From Streptomyces dengpaensis (GTDB taxonomy: Bacteria > Actinomycetota > Actinomycetes > Streptomycetales > Streptomycetaceae), in assembly GCF_002946835.1 (NCBI RefSeq), contig NZ_CP026652.1, forward strand, positions 4,712,001-4,776,000: DNA of 64,000 bases, given 5' to 3'. Numbering within the stretch: position 1 is the stretch's first letter; every line of letters starts with the position of its first letter. Made by a program: the position numbers and the translations under genes. Shown piece after piece: positions 43,603-52,393 of this stretch. The notes below the pieces were generated by a model. The model had not been told where the DNA came from and ran no database searches. It saw nothing but the letters and a program-made list of their open reading frames with translations.

Positions 43603-43633
43603 AGTTTTCAACCTCAAGCTTGCTTGAGGTCAA
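43603..43633 (-). promoter_or_regulatory. SoxR-type promoter with perfect 18-bp box
   Basis: Minus strand: TTGACC, 19-bp spacer, AAAACT. The plus-strand box CCTCAAGCTTGCTTGAGG (43612-43629) is a perfect palindrome fitting the SoxR consensus. It overlaps the stop codon of the upstream flavoprotein gene. Confidence 0.75.
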
Positions 43634-44780
43634 GGAGCTCCCGGATCCTCAGGGCCAGGGCGACGGCCTCCAGCGCGCTGTTGAAGGAGACCTCCGAGAG
43701 CACGCCGGGTGCGGCGACCTGGTCACCCGCCAGGTAGACGCCGTCGCCGCGGTCGACGGACGGCCGGTCCCGCCAGCTGGTGCCGGGCAGGTCGACCGCC
43801 CCGGTACGGCCGTTCGCGACCGCCTCGCGCCGCCAGGTGACGCGCTCGCGCCAGCCCTCGAAGGCGAGGTCGAGCAGCCGCTCGGCGCGCAGGACGCCGT
43901 CGGACTTGGACTCGTGCGGGGCGATCGGGATCTGACCCTGGATGAGCTGCTCGCCGGCGGGGGCGAGGGACCGGTCCTGGGCGGTGAACCGTTCGATCCA
44001 CCCGGGCGCGTCCAGATCGGAGACGGCGAACGCGTCACCGCGACGCGTCCGCACCGCCAGATCGATGAGGGCCGTACGACCACTGCTCCAGGTCAGCGAG
44101 TCGTCCTTGAGGAGGCGACGGGCGGAGGCGAGGGAGGTGGCGACGATGACGGGCCCCCGGTTCTCGGGCAGGGCGTCGACCCTGGCCAGGGTCTCCATCC
44201 GCACACCCAGATTCCACGCCCGGCCGGCCATCCGGTCGATGACACTCGCCCATCCGCCCCTCGGGTAGTGCGCCTCCGGGGGCAACTTCGTGGCGCGGCG
44301 CAGCCGTTCCTGCACGAACGCCGCGGAGAGCGAACCCGGGTCGTGGTGGAAGAGGGCGACCGCGGAGTAGTGCGCGGCGGCCCGTGCGCCTTCTTCTCCC
44401 TCCTGTTCGGTGGCCCAGGTCATGAAGTCGACGTCCACGGGCGCCTGTTGGGAGGTGCGGCGCAGCAGCTTGAGCATCGCGAAGGGCGGGGTGCGGCGCA
44501 GGGCGCCCTTGTGGTGCAGCCGCAGCCGGGCGGCTTCCAGGGGCGGGATCGGGGCGAGCGGCCCGATCAGGTCCCGCTGCTTGAGCCAGATCCAGTGCGG
44601 GCCGCCGTTGTAGAGGGCGTGGGGGCCCTCGTTCGTCCGGTACGGCCCCTCGGTGGTGCGGGCCCTGCCTCCGAGTGTGTCGTGCGCTTCGTACACGGTG
44701 ACCTTGGCACCGGCTTCGGCGGCGGTGATGGCTGCGGTGAGTCCGGCGAAGCCGCCGCCGATGACGGTGATGGGGCGCAT
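43614..44780 (-). CDS. FAD/NAD(P)-binding flavoprotein, phytoene-desaturase-like
   Basis: 388 residues. N-terminal TVIGGGFAGLTAAITAAEAG (GxGxxG) and GGRARTTEGPYRTNEGPHAL are the amine-oxidase/phytoene-desaturase FAD signature, and the C-terminal GVYLAGDQVAAPGVLSEVSF closes the FAD site. Substrate unknown. Its last codons carry the SoxR box for the downstream oxidoreductase, so that promoter is internal; read-through could still join the two genes. Confidence 0.82.
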   Translation of the reverse strand: MRPITVIGGGFAGLTAAITAAEAGAKVTVYEAHDTLGGRARTTEGPYRTNEGPHALYNGGPHWIWLKQRDLIGPLAPIPPLEAARLRLHHKGALRRTPPFAMLKLLRRTSQQAPVDVDFMTWATEQEGEEGARAAAHYSAVALFHHDPGSLSAAFVQERLRRATKLPPEAHYPRGGWASVIDRMAGRAWNLGVRMETLARVDALPENRGPVIVATSLASARRLLKDDSLTWSSGRTALIDLAVRTRRGDAFAVSDLDAPGWIERFTAQDRSLAPAGEQLIQGQIPIAPHESKSDGVLRAERLLDLAFEGWRERVTWRREAVANGRTGAVDLPGTSWRDRPSVDRGDGVYLAGDQVAAPGVLSEVSFNSALEAVALALRIRELLDLKQA

Positions 44781-44912
44781 GGCTGGGGCCCTCCCTGTGG
44801 CTGGGGTCGCGGTTCCATGAGTACGACGGATCGAGGGCGCCGAAATGTGACATGGAGGGTTTGCGGGCGGTGTTTTCGCAGGTCGGGGGGATTGTCAGTG
44901 GGGGTGTGCAGG

Positions 44913-45647
44913 ATGGAGGGCATGGCGAGGAGAACGACGGGTGGGAGCGGTGGGGGCAGCGGGCCGGGTAGGGCCCGGGCCGCCCAGACGGGGGCCGGCG
45001 TGAAGGCGGCGCGGCGGCCGGCGGTGCGGCTGCCACCCCTGGAGCCGTACGAGGGCTGCGGGTTGGAGCCGGACGGGGATTACGACGGGCTGGAGTTCCG
45101 GGAGGCGGACTTCGCCGGGCAGGACGGCGGGGGCGCGCGCTTCATGGACTGCGCGCTGACGGGGTGCGCGCTGGATGAGGCGCGACTGCGCCACGCGCGC
45201 GTGCTGGACTCCGTTCTGACGGGCATACGGGGTGTGGGCACCGATCTCTCCGAGTCGACCCTGCGTGACGTCGAACTGGTCGACGCCCGCCTCGGCGGAA
45301 CGCAGCTGCACGGCTCCGTACTGGAGCGCGTCCTGATCCGCGGCGGCAAGATCGACTACCTGAACCTGCGTACGGCCCGCCTCAGAGATGTCGTCTTCCA
45401 GGGCTGCGTCCTGGTCGAACCGGACTTCGGGGGTGCCCGCCTGGAGCGCGTGGAGTTCGTCGACTGCACCCTGAAGGGCGCGGACCTCACGGCGGCGACC
45501 CTCACGGACGTCGACCTGCGAGGGGCCGCTTCGCTGGAGATCGCGCGGGGGGTGGACCGGCTGGCGGGGGCGGTGATCAGTCCGGTGCAACTGATGGATC
45601 TGGCACCGGTGTTGGCGGCCGAGATGGGGATTCGGGTGGAGGGCTGA
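44913..45647 (+). CDS. Pentapeptide-repeat protein
   Basis: 244 residues. After a Gly/Arg-rich N-terminus, residues 55-215 show repeated A(D/N)Lxx units (TDLSESTLRDVELVDARLGG, then LERVEFVDCTLKGADLTAAT) that fold as a right-handed quadrilateral beta-helix. Some relatives (Qnr, MfpA) mimic DNA and protect gyrase; that role is not demonstrated here. The start is either this ATG or one nine bases later; purine-rich GTGGGGG is better placed for the first. Confidence 0.85.
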   Translation: MEGMARRTTGGSGGGSGPGRARAAQTGAGVKAARRPAVRLPPLEPYEGCGLEPDGDYDGLEFREADFAGQDGGGARFMDCALTGCALDEARLRHARVLDSVLTGIRGVGTDLSESTLRDVELVDARLGGTQLHGSVLERVLIRGGKIDYLNLRTARLRDVVFQGCVLVEPDFGGARLERVEFVDCTLKGADLTAATLTDVDLRGAASLEIARGVDRLAGAVISPVQLMDLAPVLAAEMGIRVEG

Positions 45648-46017
45648 GGGCTGTTCAAAAGCACGGTGGGCCGGGACGCCATGGCGGCGGTTCGCCCCGG
45701 CCAACACGGTGGTCTCACCCGTAACAAAAACGCTCTGTTCTGCGCTGCCTTGAGAAGAGAAGCGTTCGAGTCTTGACAACCCATCAGGGCCATTCGGAGG
45801 ATTGGCTTCCGCTTATCGGTCCGAGGGGATGAGCGGTTCGGGCGGGAAGTTTCCGGCCCTACCGCTTGGCGCCCTGCTCGCCGCCGGTCCGCCCGACCCG
45901 CCACGGAGATCGGCATCTGCCGGTCCGTTTTTCGTAGCGGCCACACGGCACCTGGCACCGTTTTTCGCACCACGCACGGTCCGACCGCAACCAGGCGCTC
46001 AAGAACCGGGAGACGGG
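45648..46017. other. Promoter region of the conservon
   Basis: 370 bp without a gene. TTGACA at 45773-45778 with GAGGAT 18 bp on (45797-45802) is a reasonable housekeeping promoter for cvnA, leaving a 215-bp leader. The frame of cvnA is open upstream to about 45802 but has no homologous look there. Confidence 0.45.
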
Positions 46018-48411
46018 ATGGCACCACCGAGACGAAGACGCCGGCGGCGTAGGTCATTGTTGGCCTCACTGCTCTTACTCACCCTGATCCCGTGCACGGC
46101 GTTGGCCGCCGTCTGGGGCGGGAACACGGTCCAGACGCTCTCCGAGGGGCTCGATCTGCGCGAGCAGGCCCGTCTCGGCCGCAGTACAGATCCTCGATTG
46201 AACGACGTACGTACCCAGCTCGAGACGGAACTCCGCAAGAGCGCTGCCTGGCTGAACGACCCGGCCGCCTCCCCGACGGAGCTGCGAGCCGAGCGGACCG
46301 CCACCGACGCGTCCATCAAGTCGCTCCGCGACCTGCGTCATCGCATCGCCGACGCCCCCGCCCACGTGCGGACGTCCCTGATGCCCTTCCTCGATGCCCT
46401 GGAGCAGTTTCCGCTGCGCGGGCTGCGCCAGCAGATCGACAATCGAACCATCAGCGACATCGAGGCGATCCAGAAGTACCAGTCGCTCATCGCCCTCGAG
46501 ATCGCTTCGGCGTTCAGCGCGTGGCAGGTCCCGCAGGGCTCACTGGTTTCGGACTCCCAGCCTCTGTCGATGCTGATCAAGATCGAACAGGCCATCCAGC
46601 TGGAGGACGCGGTGGTGTCCGGGGCGCTGCCCTCTGGCCAGATGAGCCCGGCCCAGCGGGTCGCGTTCATGGCCCCGCTGGGCCTGCAGCGTTCGCTGAT
46701 GGTCGACGTGGGCTATATCCAGTCGCCCGCCGACCGCGCCGCGCTGGCGAAGATCACTCAAAGCGCCGAATGGCAGAACCTGGTCAAGGCGGAGAACTAC
46801 CTCATCGCGGCGCCCGTCAACTCCCGCAGTGGTGTGCCGCTGTCGGAGATCTCCCGTCTGTGGCGTCCCGCACTCGACCGTGTGGAAAGCCAGTTCAAGG
46901 ACATGATCGATGCCAGCATCCAGCAGCTGCTGTCGAGGCAGGCGGACACCGCGAACAGTTCGCTGCTCCACGAAGGCCTCCTCAGCCTCTTCGGGCTCCT
47001 CGCCGTGCTCTTCTCGGCCGTGCTGGCCTGGCGTGTGTCGTCTTCCCTGCTGCACCGGATGGCCGGATTGCGCACGGCCACCTTGGAGCTGGCCGACAAC
47101 CGACTGCCGGACCTGGTGTCCCGCCTCAACCGCGGAGAAACGGTGGACGTCGAGGCCGAGGCCGCGGCGCTTGAACTCGACTACGGGACCGACCAGGTCG
47201 GTCAGGTCGCCCAGGCGTTCAACGCGGTGCAGCGTACCGGCATCCGCAGCGCGGTCGACCTGGTCGATGCCCGCCGCGGTTTCCAGAACGCGATCCTGAT
47301 CATCGCTCGCCGCACGCAGAACCTGGTGGACCGCCAACTCGAGCTGCTGGACAGGTTCGAGCGCAAGCACCAGGAGCCCGACGTCCTCGAAGACCTGTAC
47401 CAACTTGATTCCCAGGCCAGCCAGTTGCGCCGGTACGAGGAAAACCTGTTGATCATCAGCGGTGACCGGTCGAGCCGCCGTTCGGTCGAGCCCGTGCCGC
47501 TGCCGGACGTGGTCCGTAGCGCCGCGGGCGAGGTCTCCGAGTATCAGCGCGTCACCGTGACCGCTGACGACGAGGTGAACCTCGTGGGCACCGCGGTCGC
47601 CGACGTCGTCCACCTGGTGGCCGAACTCGTGGAGAACGCCGTCAAGTTCTCGCCGTCCATCTGCCCCGTGATCGTCAGAGCGGGTTCTGTGGGCAAGGGC
47701 GCCGCAGTCGAGATCGAGGACCGCGGTATCGGCATGACCGAGCGGGAGTACGCGGCGGCCAACCGGCGGTTGGCCGAACCGCCATCGTTCGACCTGCTCG
47801 CCCTGGGCGACGACAGCCGGCTCGGTATGTTCGTCATCGCCTGGCTGGTCAACCGGCGCGGACTGCGGGTCACGTTGCGGCCGTCGGCGTTCGGTGGCAC
47901 GTCCGCGGTGGTCGTCATCCCCGAGGCCCTGCTCGTCCGCGACGCGGCACACGAGGGCGCCCAGCCGGATATCCCGGCGCTGAGGGATGTCACCGCCGTA
48001 CGCCCCACTCCTTCACCGGAGCCGGCCGACGCCGCGGGCAGGCGCACCCAGCCCCGGTCGGTCGTTCCGCCGACCCCCTTGTACAGCACCATGGCGAACG
48101 GGGACGGGGACGGGGACGGGAGCGGGAACGGGAACGGGGACGGGAAGGGGAACGGGGACGGGGACGGGAGCGGGAACGGGGACGGGGACGGGAACGAACA
48201 GGTTCCGGTGGGTGAGCAACTGCCCGATGCGTTGCCACCGCTGCCGAACCGTACCCCTCAGGCCAGCCTGGCTCAGGAGTTGCGCCATGCCCCCGATTCC
48301 GCGGTGGCGTCCGACCCGTCCGGCGGGCAGGTCACCACAGCGGAGCGCAGCGCCCGGACCATGTCGGCGTTCCAGAGCGGCACCGCACGGTCACGGCACC
48401 GAAAAGAGTGA
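46018..48411 (+). CDS. cvnA: Conservon sensor protein CvnA (membrane ATP-binding kinase-like)
   Basis: 797 residues from ATG behind CGGGAGACGGG. Basic N-terminus, TM helix near 14-34, a nitrate/sulfonate-sensor-type extracellular domain (to about 325), second TM near 320-345, HAMP-like linker, then a histidine-kinase ATPase domain with ELVENAVKFSPS and EDRGIGMT. A conserved phospho-His box is not clear, as in other CvnA proteins. The C-terminus is disordered with an N/G/D/S-only repeat. Conservons form membrane complexes resembling GPCR/G-protein systems. Confidence 0.9.
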   Translation: MAPPRRRRRRRRSLLASLLLLTLIPCTALAAVWGGNTVQTLSEGLDLREQARLGRSTDPRLNDVRTQLETELRKSAAWLNDPAASPTELRAERTATDASIKSLRDLRHRIADAPAHVRTSLMPFLDALEQFPLRGLRQQIDNRTISDIEAIQKYQSLIALEIASAFSAWQVPQGSLVSDSQPLSMLIKIEQAIQLEDAVVSGALPSGQMSPAQRVAFMAPLGLQRSLMVDVGYIQSPADRAALAKITQSAEWQNLVKAENYLIAAPVNSRSGVPLSEISRLWRPALDRVESQFKDMIDASIQQLLSRQADTANSSLLHEGLLSLFGLLAVLFSAVLAWRVSSSLLHRMAGLRTATLELADNRLPDLVSRLNRGETVDVEAEAAALELDYGTDQVGQVAQAFNAVQRTGIRSAVDLVDARRGFQNAILIIARRTQNLVDRQLELLDRFERKHQEPDVLEDLYQLDSQASQLRRYEENLLIISGDRSSRRSVEPVPLPDVVRSAAGEVSEYQRVTVTADDEVNLVGTAVADVVHLVAELVENAVKFSPSICPVIVRAGSVGKGAAVEIEDRGIGMTEREYAAANRRLAEPPSFDLLALGDDSRLGMFVIAWLVNRRGLRVTLRPSAFGGTSAVVVIPEALLVRDAAHEGAQPDIPALRDVTAVRPTPSPEPADAAGRRTQPRSVVPPTPLYSTMANGDGDGDGSGNGNGDGKGNGDGDGSGNGDGDGNEQVPVGEQLPDALPPLPNRTPQASLAQELRHAPDSAVASDPSGGQVTTAERSARTMSAFQSGTARSRHRKE
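48096..48195 (+). repeat. GGGAACGGGGAC-type microsatellite inside cvnA
   Basis: About 100 bp built of 6-bp GGGGAC, GGGAAC and GGGAGC units encode alternating Gly with Asp, Asn, Ser or Lys. Since the unit is 6 bp, slippage keeps the frame and changes tail length only. Confidence 0.85.
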
Positions 48412-48488
48412 GCCAGAGCAGGCATACCGCCCAGGGACCTTTCACGTCTGCCGCCTCGCTGATTCCCTATCACCGGAGTTGACATCCC

Positions 48489-48935
48489 ATGGCTAGAAAT
48501 TCGGCGCCCTCGACCGACGCCCCGATGGACCTGCTGCTGACCGGCCTGGTCCAGCGTGTCGCGAACGTTCGCCACGCCGTCGTCTTCTCCGACGACGGAC
48601 TGGTCGTCAGCAGGTCCACCTCCATCGGCAGGGAAGAGGCCGAACGCCTCGCGGCCACTTCCTCGGGCCTGATGAGCCTGGGGCGCGGTATCTGCGCCGA
48701 GTTCGACGGCGGAGCGGTGCTCCAGGCGCTGATCGAGATGCGAGAGGGCTATCTGGTCCTCAGCAGCGCCGGCGCCGGCGCCCACCTGGCCGTCATCGCC
48801 ACAGCGAACGCCGACGTCGGTGTGGTCGCCTTCGAGATGAACACGCTCGCCGACAGCATCAGCGAACTCTTCGGCGTCGCGCCCCGCTTCCCACAGGCCA
48901 CGACTGATCCCAGCCGTTCCCCCGAGAATCCATGA
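48489..48935 (+). CDS. cvnB: Conservon protein CvnB, roadblock/LC7 domain
   Basis: 148 residues. MDLLLTGLVQRVANVRHAVV and FSDDGLVVSRS form the roadblock/LC7 alpha-beta fold of MglB-like proteins. In conservons it acts as a regulator (GAP-like) of the CvnD GTPase. The gene has its own start 78 bp after cvnA and overlaps cvnC by 4 bp (ATGA). Confidence 0.93.
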   Translation: MARNSAPSTDAPMDLLLTGLVQRVANVRHAVVFSDDGLVVSRSTSIGREEAERLAATSSGLMSLGRGICAEFDGGAVLQALIEMREGYLVLSSAGAGAHLAVIATANADVGVVAFEMNTLADSISELFGVAPRFPQATTDPSRSPENP

Positions 48936-49324
48936 GGGACGGTCCCGGCGCAGGCTCCGGAGGCCCGGTAGGTGGCCGCCTCGTCCGGTTGTTCACCCTC
49001 ACCGGGGGGCGCACCCAGCCAACCCGGGACGTCTTCACACTGATCACCCTCGTCACCGCGGTGGAACAGTCGGCCCACCCGGTCGGCCGGGCCCTCCAGG
49101 CCGAACACTTGCGCATCCTGCGTCTGTGCCCCAGGCCGGTGGCCGTCGTCGAACTCGCCGCCCAACTAGACCTTCCCGTTTCCGTACTCACGATCATGCT
49201 CTGCGACCTGCTGGAAGTGGGCCTGATCACCGCTCGACCACCCGTCCAGGCAGCTGCGGCCTCGAACGGCAGCCCGGGAATCGCCCTACTGCAGAGAGTG
49301 AGGGACGGCCTTGCCCGGCTCTGA
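48932..49324 (+). CDS. cvnC: Conservon protein CvnC, DUF742
   Basis: 130 residues. VGGRLVRLFTLTGGRTQPTR is the DUF742 signature; PVAVVELAAQLDLPVSVLTI then LCDLLEVGLITA is winged-helix-like. CvnC is thought to join the CvnA-CvnB-CvnD complex. Overlaps cvnB by 4 bp and cvnD by 14 bp. Confidence 0.93.
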   Translation: MRDGPGAGSGGPVGGRLVRLFTLTGGRTQPTRDVFTLITLVTAVEQSAHPVGRALQAEHLRILRLCPRPVAVVELAAQLDLPVSVLTIMLCDLLEVGLITARPPVQAAAASNGSPGIALLQRVRDGLARL

Positions 49325-49934
49325 CACCACCCCCGACGCAGTCAAGATCCTCATCTCCGGAGGTTTCGGCGTAGGCAAAACCACCATGGTCACCGCCATC
49401 AGCGAGATCGTGCCGATGCGCACCGAGGAGGAACTGACCGTCATCAGCCCGGGAGTGGACGACCTCACCGGCGTCGAACGGAAGTCGACCACCACGGTGG
49501 CTCTGGACTTCGGCCGCATCACACTCACCTCCGAACTGGTCCTCTACCTCTTCGGCACTCCTGGCCAGCAGCGGTTCTGGTTCATGTGGAACGACCTCGC
49601 CGTCGGAGCTCTGGGCGGCGTGGTGCTGGTCGACACGCGACGCCTCCAGACCAGCTTCGCCGCGATCGACTTCTTCGAGAAGCGCGGCATCCCCTTCGTG
49701 GTGGCCGTCAACCGCTTCAACGGCCACCAGCCCTATCCCACCGAGCAGATCCGCGGCGCCCTGGCCCTCCGCGACGAGGTCCACCTGTGCATGTTCGACG
49801 CCCGTGAGCGGGACTCCTGCCGCGACGTCCTCCTGGCCCTTGTCGACCGGGTCATCGCCGCCGCCATGCCCGCGCAGGTGCCTGAGTTGCCTGACGTGCC
49901 TCAGGCGCCGAGCGGGCCCCGGAGGCCGACGTGA
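49311..49934 (+). CDS. cvnD: Conservon small GTPase CvnD
   Basis: 207 residues from TTG, the only in-frame start before the P-loop, preceded by GAGGGA. P-loop GGFGVGKTTMV near 18-28, the switch Thr in RKSTTTVALDFGR, and LFGTPGQQRFWFMW as DxxG-like switch II (here TPGQ). AVNRF replaces NKxD. It is an MglA-like GTPase acting with CvnB. A Pro-rich tail follows. Confidence 0.93.
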   Translation: MPGSDTTPDAVKILISGGFGVGKTTMVTAISEIVPMRTEEELTVISPGVDDLTGVERKSTTTVALDFGRITLTSELVLYLFGTPGQQRFWFMWNDLAVGALGGVVLVDTRRLQTSFAAIDFFEKRGIPFVVAVNRFNGHQPYPTEQIRGALALRDEVHLCMFDARERDSCRDVLLALVDRVIAAAMPAQVPELPDVPQAPSGPRRPT

Positions 49935-50002
49935 GGTAGCGACGCACCCTCGGGGACATCGGCGTCACTCTCATAGGGCTCATACGGGAAGACGGCTGAA
50001 AC

Positions 50003-50503
50003 TCATGGCACCCGCGGAAAGCGGGCCTGGAGGGTCCAGATCGCCGGGTTCTCGGCGAGGCCCTCGTGGAGGTCGGTGAGGTCGGCGATCAGGTCGTGCA
50101 GGAAGTCGCGGGCCTCACGGCGGAGTTCGGAGTGGGAGAAGGTCAGCGGTTCCTGGTCGCCCGGCATCCAGTCGGCCTCGACGTCCACCCACCCGAAGCG
50201 GCGCTCGAAGAGCATCCGGTCAGTCGACTCGGTGAAGTCCAGCTCCGCGTGCTGCGGCCGGGCGGCCCGGCTGCCGAGCGGGTCCTTGTCGAGCTGCTCC
50301 ACGATGTCGCACAGCGCCCACCCGAAGTCGAGCACCGGCACCCATCCCCAGGCTGTGGACAGCTCCCGGTCCGCCTTGGTGTCGGCGAGATAGACGTCGC
50401 CGCAGAACAGGTCGTGCCGCAGCGCGTGGACGTCCGCGCGGCGGTAGTCGGTCTGCGGGGGGTCCGGGAAGCGGTTGGAGAGGGCATAGCCGATGTCGAG
50501 CAC
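50003..50503 (-). CDS. Hypothetical protein
   Basis: 166 residues, rich in Trp, Asp and aromatic residues (STAWGWVPVLDFGWALCDIV, FGWVDVEADWMPGD), acidic, no signal peptide or TM. It resembles hypothetical proteins common in Streptomyces, with no known function, possibly immunity-like by composition. The start is uncertain: GTG is used, but no ribosome site precedes it and the frame stays open a little upstream. Confidence 0.65.
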   Translation of the reverse strand: MLDIGYALSNRFPDPPQTDYRRADVHALRHDLFCGDVYLADTKADRELSTAWGWVPVLDFGWALCDIVEQLDKDPLGSRAARPQHAELDFTESTDRMLFERRFGWVDVEADWMPGDQEPLTFSHSELRREARDFLHDLIADLTDLHEGLAENPAIWTLQARFPRVP

Positions 50504-50540
50504 GTAGGTGATGGTGCCACGCCGGGGTCGGGTCGGGCTC

Positions 50541-50630
50541 GCGGAGGATGGCCCCGCGGGATCGGGTCTGCGGAGGATCGGGCCCGCGGAGGATCACCCC
50601 ACGGAAAATCGGGCCGGAGGATCAGGCTCG
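50541..50630. repeat. Cluster of CGGAGGATC copies
   Basis: GCGGAGGAT(C/G) is present at 50541, 50570 and 50586, with weaker copies at 50603 and 50614. The cluster lies between divergent genes, about 160 bp before the peptidase start. Confidence 0.5.
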
Positions 50631-50785
50631 CGGGCTTTGGCGCCCGGCCGGCTCAGGCGCGTGGCGGCCGAGCGCCATGTGCGCGGCGCAGCGCCGCGGG
50701 CCGACTGCGTCGACCTCTGCCGTCGAGCGGCGGGTGATGACGCTCGCGGGGGACAGGCCGACCGCGTCCTCGTAGGATCAAAGGC

Positions 50786-52255
50786 GTGCCCAAATCTTCC
50801 GCCCCCGTCCGCTTTACCCCGTCTCGGCCGCTGTCTCTGTCTTTGGCCCTGTCCCTGTGCCTGACGCTCGCTGTCGCCCTCGCCACGTGCGGTGGAGACG
50901 GGAGCGTGCACGGGAAGCCCGGAGCGTCCGGTGTCCGCGACCCGTACTTCCCGAAGCTGGGCAACGGCGGCTATGACGTCACCCACTACGGCCTGACGCT
51001 GTCGTACGACCCGAAGAGCAAGCACCTCAAGGGCGCGGCGGAGATCACGGCGAAGGCGACCCAGAACCTCAGCGCGTTCAACCTGGACCTCAAGGGCCTG
51101 GACGTGGAGAGCGTCACCGTCGACGGCAAAGACGCCCGATGGAACCACGCGGGCCAGGAGCTGACCGTGCGCCCGCACGACGACCTCGACAACGGGAAGA
51201 CGTTTCGCGCGACGGTCCGCTACTCGGGCATGCCCGAGATGCTCGTCGACCCGGAGGCCTCGGACCCGGATTCCGCAAAGGAGGGCTGGCTGCGCACGGC
51301 CGACGGCGCCCTGGCCCTCGGCCAGCCCACCGGTTCGATGGCGTGGTTCCCCGGCAACCACCACCCCTCCGACAAGGCGTCGTACGACCTCACAATCACG
51401 GTCCCCAAGGGCGTACAGGCGGTTTCCAACGGAGAACTGAAGAGCGAGACCAAGTCGGCGGCGGGCCGTACGACGTACGTCTGGCACACGGCCGAACCGA
51501 TGGCGAGCTACCTGGCGACGGTGGCGGTCGGCACGTACGAGATCACCCGTTCGACGACCAAGAACGGCCTGCCGGTGTATGTGGCCGTGGACCCCACGCA
51601 GGCCGAGGCGAGCGAGGAGGTGCTGGCGCGGATCCCCGAGTTCATGGAGTGGGCGGAGGGCAGGTTCGGCCCGTACCCCTTCTCCACGACCGGCGCGATC
51701 GTGGACCGCGGCGAAGATGTGGGCTACGCCCTGGAGACCCAGCACCGCTCCGTCTTCCCCGGCGCCCCCGACACCGAGCTGTTCATCCATGAGCTGGCCC
51801 ACCAGTGGTACGGCGACTCGGTCACCCCCGAGTCCTGGCGGGACATGTGGCTCAACGAGGGCTTCGCCACGTACGCGGAGTGGCTCTGGCAGGAGGACCA
51901 CGGCGGCCGCACGGCCGAGGAGATCTTCGACTCCCTCTACAAGGGCGACTACTACGACGACCCCGACGACAACAAGGTGCTCTGGTCCTTCCCCCCGCCG
52001 AAACCCTCCGGCGCGGCCCACATCTCCGATCTCCCCGTCTACGACCGTGGCGCGATGGTCGTCCACAAGATCCGTCAGACCGTGGGCGACGACAGGTTCT
52101 ACGACATCATCCAGGGCTGGACGGCGGCGCACCGCCACGGCAACGCGGACACGGACGACTTCACGGCGTACGTCGAGAAGATGGCGCCGGACAAGGACTT
52201 CGGGGTGATCTGGTCGGACTGGCTGTACGGCGAGGGCAAGCCGGCGAAGCCGTGA
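50786..52255 (+). CDS. Secreted M1-family metallopeptidase
   Basis: 489 residues from GTG. A signal peptide (to about residue 35) ends in ALATCGG, a weak lipobox with Thr at -1, so it is secreted or lipid-anchored. The N-terminal beta domain has the conserved exopeptidase region replaced by VDRGEDVGYALETQ where M1 enzymes show GAMEN. The zinc motif is complete: HELAHQWYGD, then 18 residues on NEGFATYAEW; the Tyr in LPVYDRGAMV is the proton donor. It would cleave peptides, but the altered GAMEN region speaks against a standard aminopeptidase. Shorter than classic M1 (about 850). Confidence 0.88.
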   Translation: MPKSSAPVRFTPSRPLSLSLALSLCLTLAVALATCGGDGSVHGKPGASGVRDPYFPKLGNGGYDVTHYGLTLSYDPKSKHLKGAAEITAKATQNLSAFNLDLKGLDVESVTVDGKDARWNHAGQELTVRPHDDLDNGKTFRATVRYSGMPEMLVDPEASDPDSAKEGWLRTADGALALGQPTGSMAWFPGNHHPSDKASYDLTITVPKGVQAVSNGELKSETKSAAGRTTYVWHTAEPMASYLATVAVGTYEITRSTTKNGLPVYVAVDPTQAEASEEVLARIPEFMEWAEGRFGPYPFSTTGAIVDRGEDVGYALETQHRSVFPGAPDTELFIHELAHQWYGDSVTPESWRDMWLNEGFATYAEWLWQEDHGGRTAEEIFDSLYKGDYYDDPDDNKVLWSFPPPKPSGAAHISDLPVYDRGAMVVHKIRQTVGDDRFYDIIQGWTAAHRHGNADTDDFTAYVEKMAPDKDFGVIWSDWLYGEGKPAKP

Positions 52256-52393
52256 CTCGGTAGCCGTCGGCGACGATGGGGAAGGCGCGGACGGAGCGAT
52301 ACCGGTCCGGTGTGACACCGGGAGTTGTGCCGGGTGACGCACCGGAGCCCCCGGCCGCAGCGCGGCCAGGGGCTCGGTCGGTGCCGGTGTCCG

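Noticed and set aside
43431..44912. Long N-terminal extension of the pentapeptide-repeat protein
   Set aside because: The frame is open far upstream but runs antisense through two intact genes and has no repeat or family pattern before 44913.
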